Assembly: GCF_013133775.1 (NCBI RefSeq)
Contig: NZ_JABGBO010000003.1
Location: forward strand, 62,001-126,000
Length of the DNA: 64,000 bases
Source: Pelistega europaea
GTDB lineage: Bacteria; Pseudomonadota; Gammaproteobacteria; Burkholderiales; Burkholderiaceae_B
Reading direction: 5' to 3'
The stretch's first letter is position 1. Every line of letters starts with the position of its first letter. Of this stretch, positions 28,827-39,337 are shown one piece after another. A model generated the notes under the pieces. The model was not told where the DNA came from. It ran no database searches and saw only the letters and a program-made list of their open reading frames with translations. Both the position numbers and the translations under genes were made by a program.

Positions 28827-30182
28827 ATGGACCCTGTCACTCGTGCCTGCGTGGAAATACTCTCACTTAGGTTTCCTCTTGTTAAAGAATTACAAACAGC
28901 CAAGGAATTTTGCTGGTTTAATCATAAGATTAAACCCAGCAAAACGGTAATCGAACAGACAGGCATCACACTAAAACAAATCAAAGACGTTCACCTGCGA
29001 TTAGTTCGATTTGCTCCCCTGCTTCAAACCCTTTTTCCTGATACCACCCCAACAGAAGGTCTTCTTGAGTCTCCGCTTACTTTACTGCCCACTTTCCAAA
29101 CCTATCTTTCACAGCATTATCGCTTACCAATTGAAGGCAAGTTATGGTTAAAGCAAGATAACGCCTTTCCCATTTTTGGCTCTATAAAAGCCCGTGGTGG
29201 TCTCTATGAGGTATTGGTATATGCGGAGAAACTTGCCTTATGGGCAAATCTGCTCAAGTCTACTGATGACTACTCCGTCTTTTCCTCCCGTACATTCTTC
29301 AAATTCTTCTCTCAATATACAATCGAAGTGGCTTCCACAGGAAATCTAGGTATTGCGGTAGGCATCATTGGCCGTGCTTTGGGCTTTAATGTTATCGCAC
29401 ATATGCCATCCAATGCAAAACCGTGGAAAAAAGATAAACTGCGTGAATTGGGGGTAAAAATCATTGAACACAACAAAGACCACACTGCAACAATGACAGG
29501 AAAACCTAACCAATACCACCACATCATTGATAGCCAACAGTCGAACAACCTATTTTTAGGATATGCTACAGCAGCATTGCGACTTCAAAAACAACTGAAA
29601 GAGCACAATATTCGTATTGATAAATCCCATCCTTTATTTGTTTATCTTCCTTGTGGTATGGGCATCTCATCAGGTGGAATTATTTCTGGGTTAAAAACGA
29701 TATTTGGGGATAATGTACACTGCATTCTTATAGAGCCTACACATAGTCCATCTATGTTTCTAGGAACATATACCGGGCTATATGACTCTATCACCGTACA
29801 AGATATAGGACTGGACAATCACACTGTAGCAGATAGTTTAGCGTGCAATCGCTCATCAAGTTTTGCCTCCCAACTCATGCCATCACTAGCTGATGGATAT
29901 TGTACTGTAAGTGATGCTAGTCTTTTTCATTTATTGACACACCTTTATCAACAAGAAAATATCTTTTTAGAGCCATCAGCATGTGCAGGCTTTAGAGCAG
30001 TTATTCACACCCTTTCTAATATTGATTATCTAAAGCAGATTAAAGCCTCTGCTAGTGTTCTCAAGCACAGTACTCATATTGTCTGGGCAACAGGAGGGGG
30101 AATGGTTCCTAATGATATACGTCAAGCATATCTAGAAACTGGCAAGAAATACCAACAATTATCTAACCGTTGGATAGGCTAA
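28827..30182 (+). CDS. dsdA: D-serine ammonia-lyase
   Basis: 451 residues, about 442 in E. coli. PLP enzyme turning D-serine into pyruvate and ammonia. The Schiff-base Lys121 lies in FPIFGSIKARGG; EVASTGNLGIAVGIIGRALGF and LPCGMGISSGGI are the phosphate-binding segments, and DSLACNRSSSF is a DsdA mark. GAGGAG stands before the ATG. No dsdC regulator or dsdX permease is adjacent. It ends in a strong terminator, closing the pxp-ilvA-dsdA run. Confidence 0.93.
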   Translation: MDPVTRACVEILSLRFPLVKELQTAKEFCWFNHKIKPSKTVIEQTGITLKQIKDVHLRLVRFAPLLQTLFPDTTPTEGLLESPLTLLPTFQTYLSQHYRLPIEGKLWLKQDNAFPIFGSIKARGGLYEVLVYAEKLALWANLLKSTDDYSVFSSRTFFKFFSQYTIEVASTGNLGIAVGIIGRALGFNVIAHMPSNAKPWKKDKLRELGVKIIEHNKDHTATMTGKPNQYHHIIDSQQSNNLFLGYATAALRLQKQLKEHNIRIDKSHPLFVYLPCGMGISSGGIISGLKTIFGDNVHCILIEPTHSPSMFLGTYTGLYDSITVQDIGLDNHTVADSLACNRSSSFASQLMPSLADGYCTVSDASLFHLLTHLYQQENIFLEPSACAGFRAVIHTLSNIDYLKQIKASASVLKHSTHIVWATGGGMVPNDIRQAYLETGKKYQQLSNRWIG

Positions 30183-30239
30183 ACAAACTTTTAAAGTTTC
30201 CTTTTCAAGAAATATGGATATACAGCAAACTCACATGCA

Positions 30240-30270
30240 AAAGCCCGCCAAACCGGCGGGCTTTGCTTTT
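30240..30270 (+). terminator. Intrinsic terminator after dsdA
   Basis: Perfect 10-bp GC-rich repeat AAAGCCCGCC / GGCGGGCTTT with a 5-base loop, followed by GCTTTTTATC. Confidence 0.9.
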
Positions 30271-30426
30271 TATCTTTGTTAGCGGATTCCTTAGAATCAC
30301 CAGTACTACTCTATATAATTTATCTGCTATATATGCAGATTGTCTCCTTCACTGCATGGTTCTCATTATGCACCATAACTTCACAAATTACACCTAGGTG
30401 TTTCCCTAGCATGGGTTTTCCCTAGG

Positions 30427-31440
30427 CTACTGTTGATGTAAACGGTTGAGTTCTCGTAAACGAGCTTTTTCCTCCGCCTTCTCCCGTCGACGATGCTGAA
30501 TTTGCTCACGCATATTAGCTCCCAAATGGGTTTCCTCTCGAGCTTGAGCTAAATCCACTTGTTTTTGGCGTTCACGAAAACGATTACGCTGAGCTTCTGT
30601 CAACTTATCATAGCAATAAGGACAACTTTCACCACGGACATAATGTGGTGATTGTCTATCTTTCTCACTCAAAGGATGACGGCAGGCTCGACATTGTGTA
30701 TAGGTACCAGGGACTAACTGATGTCCTACAGAAACACGATCATCAAAGACATAACACTGCCCTTCCCAAAGGCTTTTGTCCTCTGGAATAGTTTCTAGGT
30801 ATTTCAAAATACCCCCCTCTAAATGGTATACCTCATCAAAGCCTTGTGCCTTCATATAAGCAGTAGATTTCTCACAGCGAATACCTCCTGTACAAAACAT
30901 CGCAACTTTCTTTGTTCTCTGCTTATCCAACAGTCCCCCTGGTTTAGACTGTTGTTGAACCCAATCAGGAAACTGCCTAAAGCTCTCTGTGTGAGGATTA
31001 ATGGCCCGTTTAAACGTACCAATATCCACCTCATAATCATTACGAGTATCAACAACCACCACATCTGGGTCCGAAATCAATGCGTTCCAATCCTCTGGTT
31101 TAACATAAATACCTGCATTATGTGCATTAACATTAGGCTGTCCCATAGTGACGATTTCTTTTTTAAGTCGCACGCGCATACGATTAAATGGTGCTTTGTT
31201 TTCAGAGGTTGACTCTTTATGCACCAAGTCCGCCAAGCGTGGGTCGCTACGCAAGTAAGCCAACATTTTATCAATGCCTTCTCGTGTCCCTGCAATAGTT
31301 CCATTAATACCTTCTCGTGCTAGTAAGAGAATACCCTTAATATTATTTTCGTCCGCCACCTTTTGAATAGGTGCTTGTAACTCAACATAATCTGGTAAAT
31401 CTACAAACTTATATAAAGCAGCAATTGTAAAATGAGACAT
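30427..31440 (-). CDS. trhO: tRNA uridine-34 hydroxylase, rhodanese family
   Basis: 337 residues. TrhO (YceA) hydroxylates wobble uridine 34 of some tRNAs to 5-hydroxyuridine. [19 protein letters not shown] marks the N-terminal domain; the rhodanese loop with the reactive cysteines is [16 protein letters not shown]. The C-terminal part has a paired-cysteine site ([10 protein letters not shown], then CPYCYDKL) and a basic helical tail. I start at the ATG at 31440, giving [12 protein letters not shown], because GGTGAG is well placed before it; the GTG nine bases upstream lies inside that site. Confidence 0.92.
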   Translation of the reverse strand: MSHFTIAALYKFVDLPDYVELQAPIQKVADENNIKGILLLAREGINGTIAGTREGIDKMLAYLRSDPRLADLVHKESTSENKAPFNRMRVRLKKEIVTMGQPNVNAHNAGIYVKPEDWNALISDPDVVVVDTRNDYEVDIGTFKRAINPHTESFRQFPDWVQQQSKPGGLLDKQRTKKVAMFCTGGIRCEKSTAYMKAQGFDEVYHLEGGILKYLETIPEDKSLWEGQCYVFDDRVSVGHQLVPGTYTQCRACRHPLSEKDRQSPHYVRGESCPYCYDKLTEAQRNRFRERQKQVDLAQAREETHLGANMREQIQHRRREKAEEKARLRELNRLHQQ

Positions 31441-31658
31441 ATTTCTCACCCCATCTAAATTCTAAACCACTTGGGAAAACTGTACGCTTTTGCAACATAT
31501 AGGACGCTGTTTACAGCAGTAGAAGCTCCTCTTCAACGAAGTGAATCTTTCTACTATCTTAAAGTATTCTTTTCCAATAACACCGCCATTTAATACCTTA
31601 TTTATGAAGGCAGTGAGCATATAATTAACACCGCCGTCATAAACCGACTGCATCACAC

Positions 31659-32939
31659 CTATGCTTTATCAGCAATGATTTTGTCCATCTGATTAATCAT
31701 CACATCACCAAAACCAGAACAACTTACTTGTGCTGCCCCTTCCATAAGACGAGCAAAGTCATAGGTCACTTTCTTGGATAAAATCGCTTTTTCCATAGAA
31801 GCGATAATTAAATCTGCTGCCTCTGACCAACCAATATGACGCAACATCATCTCAGCAGACAAAATTAATGATCCTGGATTTACATAGTCTTTACCAGCAT
31901 AACGAGGGGCTGTACCATGAGTTGCCTCAAAAATTGCCATAGACTCAGACAAGTTAGCACTTGGAGCAATACCAATACCACCCACTTGTGCAGCAAGTGC
32001 ATCAGAGATATAGTCACCATTTAGGTTCATGGTAGCAATTACTGAAAAATCCATAGGGCGCAACAAAGCTTGTTGCATAAAGGCATCCGCAATAGCATCT
32101 TTGATAATAATATCGCGTCCAGTTTTAGGATTACGCATACGACACCAAGGACCGTTATCAATGAGCTCTGCACCAAACTCGCGACGTGCTAAAGCATATC
32201 CCCAATCACGGAAACCGCCTTCGGTAAACTTCATGATATTACCTTTGTGGACAAGTGTCACACTAGGTTTATCATGGTCAATAGCATATTGAATTGCTTG
32301 ACGCACAAGACGCTCTGTGCCCTCTTGAGAAACAGGTTTAATACCAATACCTGAGGTCTTGGGAAACCGTACTTTGTTGACCCCTAATTCTTTGGATAGA
32401 AACTCAATCAATTTAGCAGCTTGTTCACTACCTGCTTCAAACTCAATCCCGGCGTAAATATCTTCAGAGTTTTCACGGAAAATCACCACATCTGTGCGCT
32501 CTGGATGACGTAATGGTGAAGGAACTCCTTTGAAGTGACGAATAGGACGCAAGCAAACATATAAATCCAATGTTTGACGCATAGCCACACTCAAAGAACG
32601 AATACCTCCACCTACAGGTGTATTGAGAGGTCCCTTGATGGAAACAACATAGTCTTTTAACGCATCGATGGTCTCATCAGGTAAATAACTCCCTTCTCCG
32701 TAGACCCGAGTTGATTTAGCTCCTGCATAAATTTCCATCCAATGAATTTTACGCTCGCCACCATAAGCACGCTCAACTGCTGCATCGACGACCTTAATCA
32801 TGACTGGTGTCACATCAACCCCTACGCCATCCCCTTCAATAAAAGGAATAATAGGCTGTAGTGGCACATTGAGTGTCTGATCTGCATTCACCGTAATGGC
32901 AGAACCACCCGATGGCACTTTTATATGTTGGTAAGACAT
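31659..32939 (-). CDS. icd: NADP-dependent isocitrate dehydrogenase
   Basis: 426 residues from the ATG at 32939, which has GGGG upstream; the 17 extra codons before it do not match the family. Oxidises isocitrate to 2-oxoglutarate with NADP in the citric acid cycle. [10 protein letters not shown] opens the Rossmann-like fold. [23 protein letters not shown] carries the substrate serine (Ser115), the residue phosphorylated by AceK in E. coli. [29 protein letters not shown] and [13 protein letters not shown] follow. Confidence 0.95.
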   Translation of the reverse strand: MSYQHIKVPSGGSAITVNADQTLNVPLQPIIPFIEGDGVGVDVTPVMIKVVDAAVERAYGGERKIHWMEIYAGAKSTRVYGEGSYLPDETIDALKDYVVSIKGPLNTPVGGGIRSLSVAMRQTLDLYVCLRPIRHFKGVPSPLRHPERTDVVIFRENSEDIYAGIEFEAGSEQAAKLIEFLSKELGVNKVRFPKTSGIGIKPVSQEGTERLVRQAIQYAIDHDKPSVTLVHKGNIMKFTEGGFRDWGYALARREFGAELIDNGPWCRMRNPKTGRDIIIKDAIADAFMQQALLRPMDFSVIATMNLNGDYISDALAAQVGGIGIAPSANLSESMAIFEATHGTAPRYAGKDYVNPGSLILSAEMMLRHIGWSEAADLIIASMEKAILSKKVTYDFARLMEGAAQVSCSGFGDVMINQMDKIIADKA

Positions 32940-33833
32940 AATAACCCCATGAAAATAACATTGAAATCTGTCTAGTGCCTGTAATATCACCTAGGTATAT
33001 ATTTCAAGAAAGACTGACAATTAAGTATGACTTTCTCTTGTGTAAAGTGCATCAATATAGGCGCAAAGTTGTTTTAATTCTAACACAGAAGACTTCAGTT
33101 TCTTTTTTTACTGCTTATCACTCAAGAGTTTCTCTAAATCTGCTCATATCATCTTCTCTGCACCCAATTTTGCTACCAACATCCCACATTACTCAAGCAT
33201 ATGAGAAGTACACCATCTTTTTTACTTAAACAAGTGGAAAAATGCCATTAAACTCTTGGTACTCTGGTTTGTGTATTCACCTTTTTGATTACAAAAAGCC
33301 ATGCTCATAAAAAATATATTTGTCAATTACTATTTTTAACCCCAGAAATATGCCGTTAGGGATACAACCTCACCAAGAATCCATCAAAACCATCAAAACC
33401 ACCTTTAAATTACAAATATTTTTCATAAAAAAACAATTTTTATCTGAAATTACTCCCCAAAAAACAACAAAACAATCGTATTTAAAATACAACGATTAAT
33501 TATTAATGACACCTATAAAGCCCCATTTAGGTGCAGTTATTTATATACATTCTCATTATCAAATAGCACTTAATCAACTGAAAATGTTGTAATCTTTTTT
33601 TCCATTGTCCCAAATTAAAACAAAAATCAAAAACACAAATAACAAAAAGTTCTATATTTTATAACTACAACATATAATCAAAAATCTCCGCTACACCTTA
33701 GAATTTTCAAGAAATCATTCTTTGAATAACAATTCTCATCACCTGAAAGCTGTTTTTTCACCTAATGGAATTGCACTTCATTCAATGGTGACAACAAAAA
33801 GTTTTTCAACTTAACTTCCAAGGGAAATCTATT
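32940..33833. other. Long AT-rich region between icd and the fimbrial locus
   Basis: About 890 bases with no convincing gene; one 84-codon frame at 32975-33229 overlaps the icd start and looks random. The region must hold the fimbrial promoter. Two stretches read on the minus strand resemble Fur sites: 33542-33560 (14 of 19 positions of the classic consensus) and 33724-33738 (weaker). I see no invertible-element repeats and no long homopolymer typical of phase-variable fimbriae. Confidence 0.45.
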
Positions 33834-34361
33834 ATGAAGAAAATTCTTCTTTCAAGCTTAATCGCAGCAGGTGCCGCACTTTCTCAAACTGCTTTAGCCT
33901 CTGATGGTCTTTTAACTGTCAATGGTACAGTAGTCGGGTCAACATGTACTATCAATAATGGTACTAAAGACATCACTGTCACCTTACTACCAGTAGGTGC
34001 ATCAAGCTTAGCAGCCTCTGGTGCTACAGCGGGCACACAAGCTTTCAAAATTGAGTTAACTGGTTGTCCAGCAGACAAGACCGTTAAAGCCATTTTCGCA
34101 GGCAATAGCACTCAAGTAGACGCTAATGGTTTACTCAATAACCAAGCAACTACTGGCAATGCAACAAACGTTGCCATCGAGCTGCTAGACCAAGACGGTC
34201 TCACCCCTATCAAAGTGAATGATGCAAACACATCAGTTCAATCCACTACTGTTGTAGATCAGAAAGCCACATTAACTTACTACGCACGCTATCATGCCAC
34301 TGGTGTGGCAACCTCTGGTAGTGTGAACGCAACTGCGGATTACACAATTGTTTATCAATAA
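33834..34361 (+). CDS. Major fimbrial subunit (chaperone-usher pilin)
   Basis: 175 residues. The signal peptide MKKILLSSLIAAGAALSQTA is cut after ALA. The mature part begins DGLLTVNGTVVGSTCTI, the usual donor strand and first cysteine of a type 1-like pilin; the partner cysteine is in LTGCPADK, about 40 residues later. The end YTIVYQ has the penultimate tyrosine used for chaperone recognition. AAGGGA precedes the ATG. Rich in Thr, Ala, Asn and Val. First gene of a pilin, chaperone, usher, adhesin locus, the order of Bordetella fimA-fimB-fimC-fimD. Confidence 0.92.
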   Translation: MKKILLSSLIAAGAALSQTALASDGLLTVNGTVVGSTCTINNGTKDITVTLLPVGASSLAASGATAGTQAFKIELTGCPADKTVKAIFAGNSTQVDANGLLNNQATTGNATNVAIELLDQDGLTPIKVNDANTSVQSTTVVDQKATLTYYARYHATGVATSGSVNATADYTIVYQ

Positions 34362-34388
34362 TCCTCTACGATAGCTTGTTATCTTATC

Positions 34389-34408
34389 GGGTGACCTTTA
34401 GGTCACCC
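34389..34408 (+). terminator. Hairpin between pilin and chaperone genes
   Basis: Perfect repeat GGGTGACC / GGTCACCC with a 4-base loop, followed by only a partly pyrimidine run. Such a leaky or protective hairpin after the major pilin gene would favour pilin over downstream products. Confidence 0.6.
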
Positions 34409-34437
34409 CCCTCTTACAACCCAAAGCGAATATCATC

Positions 34438-35157
34438 ATGTGGAAAAAGTTATTATGGATTGCTTGTAGCCTTGGTATATCATCAGCTAGCTATGCCAAT
34501 GTGATTATTCTTGGCACCCGTGTTGTTTATCCTGCTAATCAAAAAAATGTGACCGTACAACTGACCAATGAAAGTGATACCCCCGCATTGGTGCAGAGTT
34601 GGATTGATAACGGCGATTTAAACGCCTCTCCCGATCAAATTAAAACCCCTTTTGTTATTACCCCTCCTGTCACAAGGGTAGAGTCGAAAAGAGGTCAATC
34701 ATTACGCATTACCTATACTGGTGAAGCATTACCCACTGATAAAGAAAGCATCTTCTACTTCAATGTATTAGATGTTCCACCTAAACCCAAGACCAAAGGT
34801 GGCAACCAGAATTACTTGCAGATTGCCATTCGCAGTCGCCTAAAATTATTTTTCCGCCCTACTGGACTTCCTTATCCTGTACACGAGGCTTATGATAAAG
34901 TCACTTGGCGTGTAGATACCAGCGCAGGTAAGCCCTTGCTAGTAGTACATAACCCGAGCCCCTACTACATCACTTACAGCCAAATTACGCTCGAGCAGGG
35001 TTCACAAAAAGTCGAGGTTAATCAACCCGATATGGTCGCACCGATGAGCGAAGCAAGTTTCCCATTACCAAGCAATGCCATCCGCTCTGGCTCTATCAAA
35101 TGGGCGATTATCAACGACTTCGGTGGCAAACAAACAGGCTCTAGTCCATTACCTTAA
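34438..35157 (+). CDS. Periplasmic fimbrial chaperone, PapD family
   Basis: 239 residues. Signal peptide MWKKLLWIACSLGISSASY, cut after YAN or nearby. GTRVVYPANQKNVTVQLTN is the chaperone N-domain with the conserved Arg for pilin carboxylate; the lysine partner is in the RSRLKLFFRP segment, a family hallmark, and SIFYFNVLDVPPKP lies between. It caps pilins in the periplasm by donor-strand complementation and brings them to the usher. The gene lies between pilin and usher. Confidence 0.93.
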   Translation: MWKKLLWIACSLGISSASYANVIILGTRVVYPANQKNVTVQLTNESDTPALVQSWIDNGDLNASPDQIKTPFVITPPVTRVESKRGQSLRITYTGEALPTDKESIFYFNVLDVPPKPKTKGGNQNYLQIAIRSRLKLFFRPTGLPYPVHEAYDKVTWRVDTSAGKPLLVVHNPSPYYITYSQITLEQGSQKVEVNQPDMVAPMSEASFPLPSNAIRSGSIKWAIINDFGGKQTGSSPLP

Positions 35158-35199
35158 AGCAAATTGTTCTTTTTATCCTAATAATCAACCCATAGGAAA

Positions 35200-37788
35200 G
35201 TGAGCCACCTCCTTGCCATAAAGAGTCTCATCTCTACGCTAGCCTCAAAACGCATGAATACCCACTCACGCAACCAGTTTACCCTCAATGCCGTCTGTAT
35301 TATGGTGTTAAACCTTTTCAGTCAACCTCTATATGCAGAAGAATATGCAGAGTTTGACGCTGCCTTTTTAAAAGGCAATGCAGCCGCTGAAAAGATTGAT
35401 GTTAGCCGTTTTAGCCATGGTAATGCCACTCCTGCTGGCGAGTATATCGTCGATGTATATTTAAACAACAACCCTATTGGTCGTCTAAACACCGTTTTTG
35501 CAGAAATACCACATCAAAATACCACTGGGCTTTGTGCGACCGATACTCTTATCAGTGCGATGGATTTACGAGAGGAAGTGGTAAACAAAGACACATCAAC
35601 CGACTCTGCTTGTACATTTCTCACTACACTCATTCCTCAAGCTAAGACCTCTTTCAATATGACCGATTTACGCCTAGATATTGAAATACCTCAGGCCTTG
35701 ATTACGCAACGTCCACGGGATTATATCTCACCATCACGCTGGCAATTTGGCAATACTACTGCTTTTGTGCGCTACGATGCTTCTCATTATCGCTATAAAT
35801 ACGATAAGTATGATTCACATCAATCTTACCTCAGTATCGATGCTGGGGTAAATCTCTTTGGCTGGTCGATTCGCCATCGAGGTAACAAAACTTGGATTCC
35901 GGGCTTTAATACCAAATATCAAAATATTTCCACCTATGCACAGCATGATATTCCAGCCTTGCGTGCTCAATTAAAACTGGGGGATTTTTATACCAGCGGT
36001 ACTTTAATGGACAGCCTCTCTTTGCGTGGAGTGCAATTAGCATCGGATGATCGCATGCTAGCACCCTCACTACGTGGCTATGCCCCTACCATACGCGGTG
36101 TGGCCAATAGTAATGCTCGCGTGACTATACGCCAAAAGGGGGTGATATTACGCGAAGTTACCGTGCCAGCAGGTCCCTTTGAAATTGATGACTTATACCC
36201 TACAGGCTATGGTGGCGATTTAGAGGTGGAAGTTCAAGAAGCCAATGGTGAAAAACGTACTTTTAGCATACCTTTTACCTCTACCGCTCAACTTGTTCGC
36301 CCTGGCTTTGCAAAATATAGCCTTTCAGTAGGGCGTTACCGTGATATGTCCAAACTGTACAATACTAAAGTGGCTCAGGCTACCTTACAGTATGGATTGA
36401 CCAATGATATTACTCTGAATTTGGGTGCGACTTTCGCTAAAAACTACCATTCGGAGCTTGCCGGTGTATCGTTTAATACACCTATAGGAGCATTTGCCAG
36501 TAACGCCACTTTCTCTCATGCAAAAATTAACAGGAACACCTACAAGGGGTATAGTTTGTCGATAAACTACAATACCCGTATCGAAAAAACCGATACCAAT
36601 GTGACCTTGGCTGCCTATCGCTACTCTTCGCGAAACTATTATGGTGTGACGGATGTTATCTATGCTAACGAAGGCTACCCTGTGTATGACGAGTATGTAA
36701 GGCATTATGGACTCATAACACCCATCGGTCTTCGACCCAAAAACCAATTCCAAGTCTATATCAGTCAACGTCTAAAAGATGATTGGGGCTACCTCTATGC
36801 CAGTGGTTCTACCTATGCGTATTGGGATACCAAAGAAAAACAAAACCAATACCAAATTGGGTATAGCAATAGCTATAAATCAATCAACTACTCTATCTCC
36901 TTTTCTCAATCCAAAAACAACTGGGGAGAGAAAAATACTGGCGTATATTTAAGCTTATCAATCCCTTTAGGCAAAGACAACCATATGCAATTATCGCAAA
37001 CCCTCAACCACACACGAGAGGAGGGTTTTGCTAGCAACACCTCCTTCTCACACACTTTAGGAGAAAATAATCAATTTAGCTACGGAGCTTATGCAGGCAA
37101 ACAACGTCATAGCACAAACTTTGGGGTGCATGCTAACTACACGAGCTCCATTGCCCGTATCGGTGCCACATGGAGTCATGGCAATTATCGTGATACATGG
37201 GGCTCAAGCACCAATCAACAAATGTCATTTAATGTGTCTGGGGCAGTGGTGGCTCACGCCAAAGGTATTACCCTTGCTAATGATATAGGCGATACTTTTG
37301 CCATCGTCCATGCCAAGGGGGCTCAAGGTGCCAAAATCAATGGCGGAGTAAACAATACCATCGACTACTTTGGTAATGGTATCGTACCTTACCTAGAACC
37401 TTATGCAGTGAATTATGTAGGTATAGATACTTCCAATATTGATGATAAAGTGGAGTTGTCTGCAACCAATCAAGAAGTTATTCCACGAGCTAACCAATCT
37501 GTTTTAGTAGATTTTGAAACCAAAGTCGGCAGTGTGGTGTTCTTTGAAATTACAGGGACTGATGTATTGCCACCTATAGGCACAGAAGTCTTTGATGACC
37601 AAGGAAATGCCATGGGTATTGTTGCTCAAGGAGGACGTATTTATACCAGAGCAGCAGCAGACAAAGGACGACTCTCTATGTCATGGGGTGATAAACAATG
37701 CACATTTAACTATACCCTACCTGAACAAGAAGACAGTAGTAGACCTATGATTGTGCCAGTGCAATGCGACGCATCCGTGAGTAAATAA
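35200..37788 (+). CDS. Outer-membrane fimbrial usher
   Basis: About 862 residues, full length for the FimD/PapC family. The N-terminal chaperone-binding domain runs EFDAAFLKGNAAAEKIDVSRFSHG-like at about 51-75; a cysteine pair is in GLCATDTL and DSACTF. PSLRGYAPTIRGVANSNARV is the plug-flanking signature. The C-terminal domain has the pair of cysteines in KQCTFNYTLPEQ and PVQCDAS. The first possible start is a GTG at 35200 with AGGA too close; an ATG at 35254 has no site. Either leaves the signal segment NAVCIMVLNLFSQPLYA inside. Confidence 0.92.
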   Translation: MSHLLAIKSLISTLASKRMNTHSRNQFTLNAVCIMVLNLFSQPLYAEEYAEFDAAFLKGNAAAEKIDVSRFSHGNATPAGEYIVDVYLNNNPIGRLNTVFAEIPHQNTTGLCATDTLISAMDLREEVVNKDTSTDSACTFLTTLIPQAKTSFNMTDLRLDIEIPQALITQRPRDYISPSRWQFGNTTAFVRYDASHYRYKYDKYDSHQSYLSIDAGVNLFGWSIRHRGNKTWIPGFNTKYQNISTYAQHDIPALRAQLKLGDFYTSGTLMDSLSLRGVQLASDDRMLAPSLRGYAPTIRGVANSNARVTIRQKGVILREVTVPAGPFEIDDLYPTGYGGDLEVEVQEANGEKRTFSIPFTSTAQLVRPGFAKYSLSVGRYRDMSKLYNTKVAQATLQYGLTNDITLNLGATFAKNYHSELAGVSFNTPIGAFASNATFSHAKINRNTYKGYSLSINYNTRIEKTDTNVTLAAYRYSSRNYYGVTDVIYANEGYPVYDEYVRHYGLITPIGLRPKNQFQVYISQRLKDDWGYLYASGSTYAYWDTKEKQNQYQIGYSNSYKSINYSISFSQSKNNWGEKNTGVYLSLSIPLGKDNHMQLSQTLNHTREEGFASNTSFSHTLGENNQFSYGAYAGKQRHSTNFGVHANYTSSIARIGATWSHGNYRDTWGSSTNQQMSFNVSGAVVAHAKGITLANDIGDTFAIVHAKGAQGAKINGGVNNTIDYFGNGIVPYLEPYAVNYVGIDTSNIDDKVELSATNQEVIPRANQSVLVDFETKVGSVVFFEITGTDVLPPIGTEVFDDQGNAMGIVAQGGRIYTRAAADKGRLSMSWGDKQCTFNYTLPEQEDSSRPMIVPVQCDASVSK

Positions 37789-37816
37789 ACGTATCGAATA
37801 AAGAAAGGAACTAACA

Positions 37817-39124
37817 ATGCCCTCCCCCCTAATACCTATACTAACAAAACTTAGTGATGCAGTACGGTTTACCTCACTTATATGTTGTGTCGTGCTAGGC
37901 ATAACCTCTTCAGCCCAAGCGGCACTGATTAATATTACTTTACCTCTTGGTTTGGGACAAACAACGACTACCTTAAAGTATGAGAGACAAGTTGACTATG
38001 GTAGTCTATATTATCTTCGCATGACACGAGAGAATAGAAGCATCAAAACCATTCCGCAGACTGTCAGTTATACATTTACCGACATCAGCCTTCTAACTAA
38101 ACAGCATTTTACACAAGTAGGCTGGGCACTGAGTGTACCTAGCAAATATCAGCTACAAACAAGTGACTATGGTGATGTTTATGTTGACACTGCTAGTCCT
38201 AATATCGGTTTTATTATCAATATAAATGGAGCCCAAGCTAGCGACAACATCATTGGTTTAAATCCTATCGTTAGTGCTGGAGAACAGACAATCTCTGCCA
38301 CTGTCAGCGTAACCGCCGTGCAATTACGGTTAGCGAGCATCACACCAGACAAATGGATAGCACCCAGCTTTGAATTTGATTTAATTCCTGTTGCAGGAGA
38401 TAATCAACTGTCTTCTGCTTCATTGAATATTGCTGGCTTGTTAAGCATTCTTGGAACAAGCTACAAAAAGTCGCATATTAGCACAGAAAATTTGACGAAC
38501 TGGTATACGAATACAGCTTATGTCAGTTATTGTTTTACACCAGGTTCTTTTACTCCAGATAAAGTCTATACAGGTTCTAAACCATTAGATAAAGTAGTTA
38601 ATTTACCGCCTCAAACCGCTAATCAATTTGATGAACAAGGAAATTCCTTAGTTTCTGCTACCTTCACACTCGATGTAGAAAATTGCGGTGCATTAAATGA
38701 TGATAAGGACACATTATGGATAAATGATGTCAAAGAGGTATATGTCACCTTTGCTGATGTTAACAATAACAATAATTCAAGCGATATTCTCACAAACACA
38801 GGGACAGCAAAAGGGGTAGGCTTTAGAATCTATCCAGAAGGCTCACCTCAATCTGTCCACTATACCCCTACTGGCACATTGATATATGGTTTTCCTGGAG
38901 GAAGTCACCCCATGAAAAGCAATGGTCAAGCTACACAAATGGAGTATGTTTTGGGGGCCGAAGAAACGCGTAAAGGAAATTGGAATCTTCAACCGTTCAC
39001 CATGCGCCCAGGATCTGCCTCCAAAACTTTTCGCGTATTTTATGCCAAAGACCCATCCCAAGGAGCAACCGTCACCCCTGGTACAGTGATAGGGAAAGCC
39101 ACATTCACTTTCTCCTATCAATAA
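37817..39124 (+). CDS. Two-domain fimbrial tip adhesin
   Basis: 435 residues. Signal segment near 17-36, cut after AQA. The first about 230 residues resemble no family I can name and are rich in Thr, Ser and beta-prone residues; this is the place of the receptor-binding domain in FimH-like tips. The C-terminal part, from about 250, is pilin-like: FTLDVENCG with a cysteine pairing to YCFTPGSF, and the end GKATFTFSYQ. AAGGA precedes the ATG. As the last gene it corresponds in place to Bordetella FimD. An Asn-rich run (near 315) lies in the pilin domain. Confidence 0.8.
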   Translation: MPSPLIPILTKLSDAVRFTSLICCVVLGITSSAQAALINITLPLGLGQTTTTLKYERQVDYGSLYYLRMTRENRSIKTIPQTVSYTFTDISLLTKQHFTQVGWALSVPSKYQLQTSDYGDVYVDTASPNIGFIININGAQASDNIIGLNPIVSAGEQTISATVSVTAVQLRLASITPDKWIAPSFEFDLIPVAGDNQLSSASLNIAGLLSILGTSYKKSHISTENLTNWYTNTAYVSYCFTPGSFTPDKVYTGSKPLDKVVNLPPQTANQFDEQGNSLVSATFTLDVENCGALNDDKDTLWINDVKEVYVTFADVNNNNNSSDILTNTGTAKGVGFRIYPEGSPQSVHYTPTGTLIYGFPGGSHPMKSNGQATQMEYVLGAEETRKGNWNLQPFTMRPGSASKTFRVFYAKDPSQGATVTPGTVIGKATFTFSYQ

Positions 39125-39337
39125 ATTTTAAATTCCCCTACCATGAAATATGGGTGTTTCAGCATTCCTTTTGGTTTGAATGAAATACCCATTTTTTATA
39201 CCGCTAACAAACGACAATATGTTTCTGCTTACCTGTGTTGAGGTTTATCTGATTAAAAAACAACGTTGTCACTCAACTCATTTCTTTGCAATACTCTATA
39301 ATAGAAGATTCGTATTTATTTTCCAGCTATTATCCTT

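Noticed and set aside
31462-31653. 64-codon minus-strand frame between trhO and icd
   Set aside because: Composition is random and no family fits; the start site is weak. More likely spacer.
32975-33229. 84-codon plus-strand frame before the fimbrial genes
   Set aside because: Overlaps the icd start region, no ribosome site and no recognisable pattern.
33000-33833. Invertible promoter or slippage tract for the fimbriae
   Set aside because: No flanking inverted repeats, no recombinase nearby, and homopolymers are no longer than about seven bases.
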